A DNA stretch of 64,000 nt. Source: Wallemia ichthyophaga EXF-994 (taxonomy: Eukaryota > Basidiomycota > Wallemiomycetes > Wallemiales > Wallemiaceae). The translations under genes were made by a program, and so were the position numbers. The notes under the pieces were generated by a model. It saw only the letters and a program-made list of their open reading frames with translations, was not told where the DNA came from and did not search any database. Positions 23,680 to 35,348 of the stretch are shown piece by piece. The stretch spans positions 124,001 through 188,000 of the forward strand of contig NW_008806275.1 in NCBI RefSeq assembly GCF_000400465.1, in the 5' to 3' direction. Position 1 is the first letter of the stretch, and each line of letters begins with the position of its first letter.

Positions 23680-25548
23680 TTAGAGCGTGCTTTTTTCGCG
23701 AGCAGTAGCGGTGCCTTGATTGATATCCATGTACTGCATAAAGTTGTTCAGCGCCAACTCAGATCTGGTTGAGTAGCTGTCCATGGTGTATCCAGCACCA
23801 GCAGCAGCTGTATAGTTATTCGTACCATTGTAGCTATAGTTGTTTGGAAGGTTAAGTGATTTTAAGTGAGACACTGACGAGCGTGGAACTAATCTGCTGT
23901 AATTCGCGTAGTTGTAGTTGTTCAACAAGTCCATTTGAAGCGGCTCGATTGGAGATGGTTCGGGTGATGTACCAGATTGAGTAGAGTTGCTTGGTGTCAT
24001 CGACAATGGTGGTAAATCTGATGCGGATGAAACTAAACGTGAGCTTGTACGAGATGGTGACGAAGAGAGAGATACTCCAAGTGGACCGCTACTACCAGGA
24101 AATAAGGTCGTATGTGATAAGTCGCGATGAGCTTCAGCTCTCAAATGATCCCTATTGAACGCTTCAATAGTCTTGTATCCACTGATAGGTGAATATTCTG
24201 GTAGATCGTTAGTGAATTGTGTAAATTCCGATAATTTTCCTTTGGCAGGAGTAGCTGCAGCAGAGTGAGATGCAGTTGCATGTAACTGAGGTGGTGTTGA
24301 TAAAGGAGCAAATGAAGTATTGGATAATGTTATTTGTGGACGATGAGTGACAGATGCGTAGCTACTGAGACTTTCGGATGCGTTTGCACTTCTAGCCAGA
24401 GTTGGCGTGTGTTGTAATGTTGGGTTGGCTACTGATGGTCTGAGCAAAGAAGGACTGTAGAGTAGGCTATTTGATCCAGCCATAGGCTTTGATCCGATAA
24501 TACCAGCACTAGTTGATCTCTCCAAGCTGCGTTTGTGTTGATGTTTTGGTGTTGCTAAGTTTGAAGAATTGAAAGCTGGATGAATGCCAGGTTTCTGTGG
24601 ATCTTGAGAACGGTCTTGAGAACGGTCTCGAGAACGGTCTTGAGGCTTCGCCGGCATAGCAGGTTGAATAGACGCAGGAGGCTGGATATTGCGCTTGTTG
24701 GCTTGGTTACGTTGATTGCTGCGCTGCTGGCTTCCTTTCTTTGACTTATCCCTATTGTTTCTTCCTGGTTTACCGTCTAAAGCTTCCATTCCTTGGAATG
24801 ATCCGGATAGCGCGAAGACACGCATGCCCATATCGAAAGCGGTCTGAACTTCTGGTTCGCAGAGGGCAATTTCCTTTTTTAAGAAGTGGCGGGGAATTTC
24901 GTCTTTGTGATCGCCCTCGTAAACACAAGTATCACGTTTTGCCCAGCTCTGTAAGACGATATTAGTGATGACGTTGAGTAGACAAGAAATGAACTCACGA
25001 CCATTTTGCAATTGTTGCAAAACCAATCACCAACTCTCGTCCATTCGACTTTGCTCGTCGCCAAATGTAGTATACAGTGATACGCAAAGTGAGAATCGAG
25101 GTGCTTGACGTACTCGTCAATAGCCCACATGGTGATAATTTCGCGAGAGGGAGTAACGCCTACAGGGAGTTTGGCTCTGACTGGGAAGAATCCGAGTGCG
25201 CATTTGTCTGCAGGTATGTCTCTGCCTCTAACGTACGGGATCTTGTTGAAATCATCCATAGAGTGCAGTTCCATATCGGTGGACGGACGCCCGAGAAACT
25301 TGTAAAGGATTAGGCACTCGTAGAACTGCTTTATATGGCCTCGTGAGTTCTTGAACCTGGACATGTCCTTGAAAGTTACTTGATCGAATGAATGCTTCGA
25401 TCTGTTAGCCTGTACTGATTTCGCGAGTTGGTGTATGTCGAGTATATCCTCGCTGTATGGCATTTTATTAGCGTCGTAAGCACAAGAAACCATTCCTGCG
25501 ACGGACTCACCGGGGTCTGTCAACTTGCCCACGCACGCCCGCGCTCAT
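23680..25548 (-). CDS. Protein with RanBP2-like zinc motif and long disordered tail
   Basis: Three exons (25548-25511, 25452-24999, 24948-23680) give 586 residues. The first 180 residues look folded (FKNSRGHIKQFYECLILYKF and YVKHLDSHFAYHCILHLA blocks). They end in GDWFCNNCKMVSWAKRDTC, which resembles half of a RanBP2-type zinc finger (W-x-C-x2-C) with a less regular second half. An intron splits the motif. The long tail is Ser/Pro/Asn/Gln-rich and contains a small RDRSQD repeat encoded by 12-bp DNA repeats near 24600-24640. Such tails are common in RNA-binding regulators. I do not recognise the family. The next upstream gene on this strand has a similar layout and may be a distant paralogue. 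Confidence 0.6.
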
Positions 25549-26638
25549 CTGAGTGAGTGACATTTCCTATATTGTTTTATTTTTACTTGATGATAGTTTA
25601 GATCTAAGGAGTTGATGTGCTTATATGGCTATCAGAGACAAAGGATCTTCTTGACATGTGCTCAATTTAGATAATAAAAAGCACCATTTGTTAGAGCAAC
25701 TCAGTCAGTTTTTATCCAGGCTATAATATTAACATCTCCTATTCACCAATCGTGAGTAAATTCACTTGGAAACTTAGCGCGTGCCTGCATATCGACCCGT
25801 GACCAGTAGGCGTCTTGGAGCGCTCGGCATTGTACCGGTTAAGTCATTTATGTAATAATAGCAATTGTATTCGTACGAGCTTGTCTTCCTAACATTCACC
25901 TCGTTCACCACGTTCGCGTTAGCCGATAACGAGCGTGGATAAGCGTGGATTGGCGCTTTTTCGGCGATTCTCAAAGGAAGTAAAATGATTTAGGGGTAAT
26001 AATACACTTTTTAAAGGCATATGAATCGATTAATACTCAATACACAGCATACTCGTTATCCTCACCCACACTCCACCCCAGTCTCAGCGAGTGGGGGCTG
26101 GTAAATCGGGACAGAAATCCGTGTGCGTTTGTGAGAATACCGCGTATTATGCAAAATGTGATTCCCGTGGGTATCGTAATTACTTCCACCTGCATGTGCG
26201 TGCGTTAAGACTATTGTAATCCGGGCAGAGACGGCCAACGATATCGAGCGACTGTGGACCGCGATAGATGATAATTGATGGGCGTTAAACGGCGTTATAA
26301 GGCCACCGTCCCTTGCACCGCTTATACCAACCTCCACATCCTTGCCCTACCACAGCCCATCCTGCTGTCACCCTAAGTCTGAAACACGGTCCGTGCCTTA
26401 ATTGCCGGCGTATGACACAGTTGACGCATTTTGATTTGCACACCACTGCTGCAAATTATGCACAGAAACCGTTCCCGTCACGATATCCACCTCGGCAGTT
26501 ACCAGTTACAAACCGCAGCCAACGCCCCAACGCCAAATTACAGCGAATATGTATAAATAGGATCTTTACAAATTAAAATTGATTTTGATAAACTATAACA
26601 TGAGAGTGTTGATGTGTTGGGTGAGCTGAGTTTTCACT
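25549..26638. other. Intergenic, 1.1 kb, no gene seen
   Basis: ORFs here are short (under 95 codons), overlap on both strands and have no recognisable motifs or introns. No tRNA-like structure was found by eye. It presumably contains the promoter of the 23.7-25.5 kb gene and the 3' end of the next. Confidence 0.4.
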
Positions 26639-28423
26639 TCAGTTCAAGCAAAACTCCACGAGTGCTGTTGACGCTTTAAATAAAGCATCCTCGACGTCTT
26701 GCTCCGATGGTGAGGTTGGTATATCCTTGGTATGTTTGTTTGTGATGTTCTTGCCGACCGCGTTCTCGTTGTTGTTGAATGGATCAAACTTGTTTGGAGA
26801 CGACTCAGCTGATTGCGGTGGAGAAGGCAAGTTGGCGGTAAAGTTTGTCTGGTATGGGTTCGCTGTCTTTGCCTTTGGTCTGCCAATAGGCTGGATACCG
26901 GATCCTGAGCCCGACGATCTACGTTCAACTGGCTGGGCGTCAGCGTGCAGATCTGCAAGTGTGAAGTTGTCTGAGGTGGTCGAGATGGGTGACGAGATGG
27001 GAGTGAGCAGACCGGTCGACTTGAGGGGCGCTGGAGACAGATTGTAATTGTGGTCCTGCTGCGACCATCCCGAGGCAAATATTGGCAGCAACGGTGTAGG
27101 TGGGTTGCGTCTCGAGTTGTTTGCCCTCGAGCGCTGTCTCGATAGGAATCCGTTATTCTCTGGGAACGTGTTCGATGCGCTGCCAGTTGGCATCCACGTG
27201 GTGTCGAAGCTTGTAGACGTTGGGAGGGGCGACGTGGACAAACGTGGTGCTGCTTTTGCCTTGTTTGAATGTGCTTGAGCGTGTGCGCTAGCTGGGTTCG
27301 ATCCCACTCCGCTCCCGGTCGATCCAGTTGACGAGCGAGACGACGAGCGCATTGGCAGCGGTGCAGACTGTGGCATCTGTGCAGAGACGCCGGACTGCAC
27401 CTTGGCTGGCGTGATTGGAATCCTCTTCTTGTCCGCTTCTGGGGAGCGTCTCGATGCTGCAGTGCCTGTCTCTATCTTTTCTCCACCCGAAATGAGCATT
27501 ACCGTTTCACTCTTTGCGAAAGCATCTAATGCCTCGACACAAAGAGCATTTCGCAACGCCACTCTCACCGGTGGCTGCTGAGGGCGAGCTGTTTGAACCG
27601 ATGACTTGTTAACAGGATCATTTCCGCTGGCTCCACACTCGCGGCATTCGTTCTTTGATGCCCAGCATAAAAAGCGGCATTCTGAACAAACCCAGTCTCC
27701 CATTTCGTACCAGTGCTCAATACCCTGAAGATGTCACGTCAGCATGCTACTTTCCAGCACGCTGGTACTCACAATATCTGGTCGTCCAATCTTGCATAAA
27801 TGATCCTCGAGCACGGGTGCCTTGTTGCCTACGCCTCCCTGTGGCAGCTTGAGGCCAGTCTTGCAGATCTCCTCTGCGTCCCACTCCTTGTCGGCTGGAA
27901 GGTGCAGCCATATAGGCATGAATGCTATCCTCGACATGCCCGACTCAAGATCCAGTCCAGGCAGTGTAGCAAGCTCGCTGACGTGCTGGAACATTTTACA
28001 TCCAACTGGTGGGCCTAGGAATTGAAGCAGACCTAATACTTTCTTCCTTGGTATCATTTCTTCATTTGTTTGTGCTTGGGGAGCGTGTTGAGAATGTTGT
28101 GTGGTTTGAGTGCGTTGTTTTTGTTGTTGTTGTTGTTGTTGTGGGGTATCTGCATTGCGTCTCATTAGCTCTAGTACCATACTCTCTCTACCCTTCCACT
28201 CACCAGTCATTGAATCCAGAGTGTTTAATAAATCATAAGAAGAGAAAGATTCCTTATCCTATACAAGAGCTGTTAGCGCATGCTCTAATCAGGAATTGCT
28301 ATGTCAACCAAAACTCGCGTTTGACATTGACAGCTTCCGCTAAATTGCCTGTCTCACATTTTGTAAACTTAAAATTGTCTTGTAGAACTTCTTAAATTGC
28401 TCAAATGATTCTAACTCGTTCAT
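26639..28423 (-). CDS. RanBP2-type zinc-finger protein
   Basis: Four exons (28423-28358, 28258-28204, 28149-27773, 27724-26639) give 527 residues; introns are 99, 54 and 48 nt. The spliced N-terminus (ELESFEQFKKFYKTILSLQ) runs into a CAA/CAG-encoded Gln run at 28117-28140. A folded block follows (VLGLLQFLGPPVGCKMF, then GMSRIAFMPIWLHLPADKEW). Then comes a clear zinc finger near residue 170, GDWVCSECRFLCWASKNEC followed by RECGAS, i.e. W-x-C-x2-C-x10-C-x2-C. The tail is Ser/Pro-rich. RanBP2 fingers commonly bind single-stranded RNA or ubiquitin, so an RNA-binding role is likely but not shown. Confidence 0.68.
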
Positions 28424-28755
28424 CCGTGTTGTTATTATGTAGAGAGAGATATAATTTCAAGTCCGTTGTCGTTGTGTTGTGTGTTTGGCGAGCTTGCGGG
28501 GCTATTTAGAGCTTGATGCGCTGAATTAAATTAAACTGTGAAGTAAGTGATCAAGCTTGTAAATAATTCAATTTAAATAATATCTCCATCTTCATTCCAA
28601 CCCTCATTCATAACTCGCTGAGCTCGTACTAAAAGCACACGCCAAGTAATATTCAAACATACCTAACAAGATGATATTCAAAAACATTCAAATACTTTGG
28701 TAATTGCGTACGTGAAAATCATATTCATCTTTATTAAAATCTTTTAAAGTTCATT
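28424..28755. other. Short intergenic region
   Basis: 332 bp of A/T-rich DNA between the start of the zinc-finger gene and the 3' end of SPF1; nothing else seen. Confidence 0.4.
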
Positions 28756-31700
28756 CTACGCCGACTTCTTCTCTAATCTGCGCTTCTCCCTTCTCTCACT
28801 AAATATCACGTTACTGTTAGCACTTCCTACATTCCTCGGAAGAAAATATCAACTCACGATCCTCTTGTCACTAACTCCGGTGGGTTGAGGTTAGCAAATA
28901 GTTTTTTACATCCTATTTCTACTGCATAACAAAGCGTAAAGTCGAGGACCATAGATCCACACAATCTAAGTTGGAATCCGTACGTCATCTCCACTATCTG
29001 CAACCATCTGTTCATCTCTGGTATGAAGTCTGTTGCTCCGCAGAATGAAACTGCACTGGCTCCCATTAATCCATAAAGCAATGGTGGATTTTCTCTCAGC
29101 GATTCTCTGAATGGTCTACCTTGATAGTTAATGGCGAATGTGCTGACTTGTTGCGACAATCCAAGAAGGTAAATCGCGGTATTCAATAACGTTGGCTTGA
29201 ACTCCGCATCAAGGTCGATTGGACCGCGGCTATCATGAATGATTAGACTAAACGGATTCTATCACCTTCTTACTCACTTTTCCAATGTGTTTGAAAGGTC
29301 TGTAATGTAAACCATGAAGAATATGTGGATGGCGAATTGAAGCAAAACGGAGAGAAGTATGTAAAAGTTAAAGATGTTAGTTAAAGGTCTCTCCTTAGAG
29401 AGCTTCTCAATTGGCTGTTGTATTTGTCAGTATATTATCCTATTTCCATTTGCAATCTCACCTTGGCCTTGGATATACATAAGAAACAAACAGACATGAG
29501 CATACCAGAGATAGTCAACTGGTAATCACCTGCTTTGATACCGTCGAGATACTGCACTGAGAGAGTATACGCGGTAATAAGGCAATTGAGAGCCAAGATC
29601 TTGTACATCTGTGTAGTAGCAACCAAAGTACATCTGCCCTGTCTGATAATATTGGCAATGGCACTAACATTGGAGAGCTTGCTAGTGAATGGAGCTGCGC
29701 AGCTGGCATCACCCAATTTGATCTGTGGTGGTTCGTTATCGTCCTCCATATCAGCCATTTTTTCAGTAATTTGAGACATGTTGAATTGTTGTGGCTGGGT
29801 CTGAGTTTGTCTACTAACGCTGTGTTGAGCAGCTGCTGTTCTCTGTGCGTTGACCATGTCCGGATATAAATGAGCAATAGGCTTAGGTACCGGTGGAGGA
29901 GGCTGGTTGAACCTTTGAGAGAATTTCAGTTGCTGTTCGTAAACCTTCTTAAATCTATCAATCCTGGCGTGCTCTGCAATCTTCTTCAAGTCGTCTTCCG
30001 TTCCTTGGAGGAGCGCAACACCGATTCTGGCTTGCTTAAGTGCACCAACGTCGTTAGTTCCATCTCCAGCCATCAGCGTGGTGTAGCCAAGTGATTTGAA
30101 TGTAGTAAGAATTGATTCTTTTTGCGTAGGACTGACTCTGGCGTAAACCCATGTGTGCTGGATAAGTGCGTGCCAATTCTCTGTTTTCTTCTCTATTTGA
30201 CGAAGTGCTGCACCTGTCATACAGATGTCGTGGTCTCTAAGAATTGTCTCGTTAATTGGCTGTGCAGGGTCGACTGGGATGATTGTCTTTTCATCGACGG
30301 ATCTGAGCATTCACATTAGTATTTGTAACGAGTTGAATATTGAAACGTACCTGAACACCAATTCGCTCTCATCTTTAGCACCCTCAGCAACGTCAAGAAT
30401 TAAAGCATCTCTGTCAACAATCTCAACGTCATTGGCAACGTGAAGAGCAGTGAGAGGGTTATCACCAGTAATCATGATGCTTCTGTGTGACGAATCGTTG
30501 AGCATCTTGAGAGTTGCGACAGCGTCAGGCTTAAGTGGACAATGGAAGACGAGGAAACCGGCAAAATGCAAATCAGACTCAACATCACTACGTTGGAGAT
30601 TAGGTATCTTTACGACTAGTCAGCGCAATCAAACAAAAGCAAATTAAGATCTCACCTCGGTGTTGCTTGCTTTGATATCCTTCCAAGCTAAAGCAAGTAC
30701 ACGGCTACCTTTTCTTGTGAACCACTTGTAAGTTTCTTCATAACCTTGTGGGAGATCTTTGATCATACTCTTGATAGTTTCAGGGGCACCCTTCACGCTA
30801 ACAAAGGTACGCTTCTGACCTTGGCCATCGACAATGTTGTTGACAGTGGACATTCTCTTTAAAGCAGAGCTGAATTGGAATTTTCTTCTAATGTTGATAA
30901 CGTGCTTGTGGTTAGCTGACTTGTTGGCAGGGGCCACTGTGTCAGCTTTGCCCAACTTCCAATCCAAGGCTTCGAGAGTGGTTTTCTCCATAGGATCACC
31001 AACAACGTCGCCCTCATCGAGCAGTACCAAAGCGTGTGATGAGGCGAGCGTCAAAGTGGTTTCCTTAGGCGTGGTTTGTAGTGGTAACAAATCTTTTGGA
31101 TCTTTTGCGATTCCGGCAACACCTTCAACTACCAAATCCTCTCCTGTGATGGTACCAGTCTTGTCGAAACAACACACATCAACTCTACCTGCAAAAGGAA
31201 TTCTAAAAGGCTCTGTGCAGAAGATGGCGAATTTGGACAAAGCAACTAATGAAGCGTTGACAGCTAGTGAAAGTTCCATTGGCAATTCAGGTGGGACAAC
31301 AGAGGTGATGATCAAGATGCAATCCAAAATAAGCTTACTTTTCTTAAGACCACGTTCGTTTCCTTTAATCCATACATATGCTGAAGCGGCGATGGCGAAA
31401 ATGAGCAAGAATCCAATAAAGAGGAAGCTCTCCAAGTTGTTAGCAGAGACCTTTTCAGAAGAAAATAACATAGTACGGATGAGTTGACCTTGGGAAGTAC
31501 CGAAGCCAGTCTTAAGGACGATAGCTAATGCCTTACCATCTGGAGTTAGTAGACCATTGTGAGCCGAAACATCTTCAGGAGATGGAGGGTTGGTTTGGAG
31601 CACCTTGGTACCACCGAATAGAACATGAAGGTTTTTATCGTTGCCGTCGACATCAGAGACTTCATCGTCAGATCTAGACTCAATTGATTCTTTTAGTAGG

Positions 31701-32614
31701 GGAGTTGATTCACCGGACAGCATCGCTTCGTTAACAATTGCGGAGCCTCTAAGTAAGAGAAGATCACATGGGAGAGCGAGGCTTTCACCAGTGCGATCTA
31801 TAGAGACGACGTCACCTGGAACTAGCTCTTCAGAGCTGAGATTGACCCATTTTGAGTTTCTGTAAACGGGCATAGTGTAAGGAGAGATGGACATTGTTCT
31901 GAATTCGTTGAGGGTTCTGAGACGTTGCCAAACGACAGTACATTCAAAGACGACCAACATGAAGCCTGTGAAGAGGGAGTACCAGAAGTATTCATCCATG
32001 CACCATAAAGCGACGCAGAACATTTGAAAAACGAAGAAAGGAGCGACGGCATGTTCAGCGAAGAGTGATAAAAAGGTTGGAACGGGGATGTTGTAGATGT
32101 TTTTACCGAATTTTTCGACCAAGTTATCAACTTGACTTGTCGATAAGCCATTAGAGTGCTTGAAAGTAGAAAGGGAAGGTTTATCATCGCAAGGGAAGGG
32201 CAAGCGAGTGAAAGCCTCACCATTGTAGATATACTTATCAGATTGGTAAATAAAGTGAAAAGTTTTGTTGTGATGATATAAAGTAACTAATTCAGGTTCA
32301 CCGCGATGTTCAACGGGGTTAACGCATACTAAAGAAGCAGATTGTAAGTTATTTGCTTTATAACATTCAGTGAGTGTACGCCATGACATTCCCCATCTGC
32401 CACCTAACCAACATAAAGCTTGACCACCGAAAACGAATAAGCAAGCCATCAAGGAATATTCCTCTGAAACAAGATAATACTCATATTCAAAGTAATAAGC
32501 GTAGAATAAGAAAGGGTAGAAAGCGAACCATAAGAAGTAAATACGTAAGAAGATTGGTAGACTGTTATGTAAGCTTATGCTTGAAATTGATTGAGAATTA
32601 ATTTTAACTGCCAT
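28756..32614 (-). CDS. SPF1: P5A-type ATPase Spf1 (ER transmembrane-helix dislocase)
   Basis: Spf1 is the ER P5A ATPase that removes mis-inserted transmembrane helices and affects sterol and calcium homeostasis. Six exons (32614-30656, 30607-30351, 30302-29462, 29414-29278, 29229-28858, 28798-28756) give 1,202 residues, near the yeast length. P5A hallmarks are seen: the M4 motif VVPPELPMELS, the phosphorylation site CFDKTGTITGEDL near residue 490, TGDNPLTALHVA, the hinge GDGTNDVGALKQ, and the P5A domain block KPDAVATLKML. The last coding exon is 43 nt and ends in a basic tail (REKRRLEKKSA). All introns are 47-59 nt. The ATG at 32612-32614 is the only one before the first conserved region. Confidence 0.95.
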
Positions 32615-32689
32615 CGCTCGATTTATAGATTTTGTTGATGGCAGCAAACTTCAAAGGGAATTTGGCTTCCTTCTTCAATAAAAACATCG

Positions 32690-32808
32690 ATGAGCAGCGC
32701 AGGACATAAAACATTTGATGAAAGTGATTTAGTGGATAGTGTAGATGCTACAGTTGCCACAGATGCCTTCACTCCCTCTGTTAAGCCAGTTTATAATTCT
32801 AGCAGCAG

Positions 32809-32840
<32 letters not shown>

Positions 32841-33391
32841 CTCCCGTAGAGGCAGCCTCAACAAAGATCACCGCTAAAGATCAAAATAGATTGGATAGAG
32901 AACATGAAGAACGTCAGAAGCACAATAAGCGTAAAGTTAAGAATCAGCGTCAGTCACTTAAGAAGCAGTTGAAGGAAACGCAGCCAGAGCCATCTACAAG
33001 TCAGCAGAGTGATAGTGACAGTGACAGCGACAACGATGACAACCAACTCCCTGATAGACTTCCAATAGATATATTCGAGCAGGCTGCTCAATATGTTCCA
33101 AGGTCTATGTCCAAATCAACCCAACAGTCACAGCCACAGCACAAGAAACAAAAGAAATCACGTAAAGAGCAAATCATCGGTAACAAACTCATCAAAGTAT
33201 CTCAATCGTCTGTCTCAACTAACAGAGCAGATGGCCTACTCGGTGATGGTACAGGCAACTACGTTAACAAATTCAACAAGAACATCCTCAATAGAAAGCG
33301 CAAAAATGTTAGGAAACCTGCTCATATCACTCACGCTCAATTTATCGGTGGCCACAAACCTGCTGCAAATTTTGCATCAAAACATAATTAA
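32690..33391 (+). CDS. U3 snoRNP-associated Bud21/Utp16-like nucleolar protein
   Basis: A single-exon gene of 233 residues. An acidic run of ten aspartates follows residue 40. Then comes a basic coiled region (KDQNRLDREHEERQKHNKRK) and a short conserved-looking block (PIDIFEQAAQYV). The C-terminus is Lys/Arg-rich (NRKRKNVRKPAHITHAQF). This organisation matches the Bud21/Utp16 family of the small-subunit processome, but the similarity rests on a short motif and charge pattern. It is divergent from SPF1, with 75 bp between start codons. Confidence 0.5.
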
Positions 33392-33420
33392 TCTTCATCT
33401 ATGTACAATCATTGACTATC

Positions 33421-35186
33421 TCATTCAAAACAACTTGGCAGCCTTATTTTTAATTTGGCTCTATTCCTATCAAATCTTTCTAATAGCTGAGCTGTTGTTT
33501 CAGTTGATGGTAGCGGTGATGATGATGGTTCCTGACTGCTAAGAGGTGTCAATGTGCTAATGAGTGTGAGTGGGGGATTAGTTTGTTGTAAATATTCTTT
33601 GTTGGGTGTTACTGATCCACGTCTCACGTTGCTACTTTTTTTTGCCTTATCTGATGCATCTGAATCGCTGTTAGGAAATTTACTTATCCGTGGCTTCTTA
33701 GATTTGCTATAATCACCTTTTTCGAATCCACTTTTACGTTGTTTGTCTGATACATCTGATTCACGTCTGGCAATACTACTTTGACGTGAATAATATGAGG
33801 CTTCTGAGTCACTTGGAGGTATCCTATTTATACGCGGCTTTTCAGACCGTCTACCAAAAGCGTCACTACTTTTGCGTGGTTTGTCTGATTCATCTGATTT
33901 AAGTTTCGCTTTGTTACTTCTTGATATATCTGGTACATCTGAGTCACTGTCTGACAAGCTAATTTGACGGTGCGATTTAAATGCTTTAGATTTAGGCTTT
34001 GCACTACTTCTTAGTGGGTTTTCTGAGACATCCGAGTCTGGCCTAGAGATGCTACTTCTACGGGTTTTTTCTGATACGTCTGAGTAAAGTGGAGAGATGC
34101 TACTTCTAAGCTGCTTATCTGATGCAACTGAGTCACGCCTAGAAAGTGATTCACTCATATTACTTATGTGTGCTTTATCTGAGGCGACTGAACCATGTCT
34201 AGCAATTGCGTTAGTTTTAAGTACTTTTTCAGATGGATCAGAATCACGTCTACCAACTAAGCCACTGTTCGTAATCTTGTTTGACTTATTAGATATGTTT
34301 GAGTCACGTCTGGTAACTAAATTAGTCCTTCTACGCCGTCTATCTGAGTCAGGTCTAAAAATTACATTACTCTGTTTGGGTGCTTTATCAGATGAAACGA
34401 TTTCGTTGATTTCGTTTTTAAATGTTGCGCTACCACCAGTTTTGCCACCACCCCTGCCACCCCTAAAACTACTTTTACGGGGGCTCTTCACGCCGGTTTT
34501 CCTTTTTTTTACAGCAGCAGTATTACGCGCTTGTTTACTTGCTGGTTTGTAATCTTGGTCAATATCCTCCAGCACCAGATTAGCTCTAAAAGCCTTCTGA
34601 TAAAAAGGGTCATTGACGTTGAAGTTATCCTTCCTTCCATAGACTTCTTTGTCAATATTGTAACCCTTTCCGGATTCTTTCGATAGTCTACTGCGCTTGT
34701 TTGAGCTTGTTTGGATAGCCGTTGGTCGATTAGGTGGCGGCGTTGGTGATACCCGGGTTTTAGGTCTTGTTTGTGTGTGCCTGATAGGGCTAGTGTTGAG
34801 ATTGCTAGTTTTGATGGTTGGGGAAGCAACCGAAGCTGATCTTCTCTTGTCTAGGAGCCGTTTCAAACCCTCCACTTTGTTAGTATCGAGGCTGCTGTTA
34901 TCACTGCTGCTGCTGCTATCACTGTTGCTATCACTGTTGCTGTTGATGTTGCTGTCGCTGTTATCGCCGTCACTAAGCCTGATATTGCCGTCACCTTGCT
35001 TAACCTGCTCATTCTGCTCAACTCTTAATCCGGTGGGTGAATGAGTGTAAGATTTCTGCGGATCGTTGCTCAATGGCGCTGGAGCATTCTTATCCTGAAA
35101 GAACTCATCTAAAGACCAACTCAGTCACAAGTAAAGCACTTAACCCTACTACACGCACCACCACCAATTCCAAGAAATCTCTCCAT
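33421..35186 (-). CDS. Serine-rich protein with degenerate RRDSD/SDK repeats
   Basis: Two exons (35186-35165 and 35108-33421, 56-nt intron) give 569 residues; the first coding exon is 22 nt and supplies MERFLGI. The first 30 residues (FFQDKNAPAPLSNDPQKSY) and a second block (FNVNDPFYQKAFRANLVLEDI) look conserved. A Gly/Arg patch (RGGRGGGKTGG) follows. Roughly residues 250-520 consist of a dozen degenerate units of about 16-24 residues with the theme R-R-x-S-D-x-S-D/E-K-x-x-K/R-S-S. RRxS matches basophilic kinase sites such as PKA. Mostly disordered and charged, probably nuclear. Family not recognised. Confidence 0.65.
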
Positions 35187-35348
35187 GTTGAATATCCCGC
35201 CTTTGCTTTTTATTGGCGACACTCGCCCTGCGTGCTTTTCAAATGGATTCATTCGGGTTCGTAGATAGTGATCGCACTCATTAAACCAGCAATAAGCGTA
35301 AATAGCGTATTATTAAAATGTACATATCATCTTCTATAGCACTCCTTC

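Noticed and set aside
27292-27312. GGGTTCGATCCCACTCC, resembling a tRNA T-arm
   Set aside because: It is inside the coding exon of the zinc-finger gene and no acceptor or anticodon arm could be folded around it.
30834-31487. 217-codon plus-strand ORF inside SPF1
   Set aside because: Antisense to conserved P5A ATPase motifs including DKTGT; composition follows the opposite strand.
28854-32647. Treating the SPF1 region as four separate ORFs
   Set aside because: All junctions are 47-59 nt introns in correct phase, and the joined protein is a full-length P5A ATPase.
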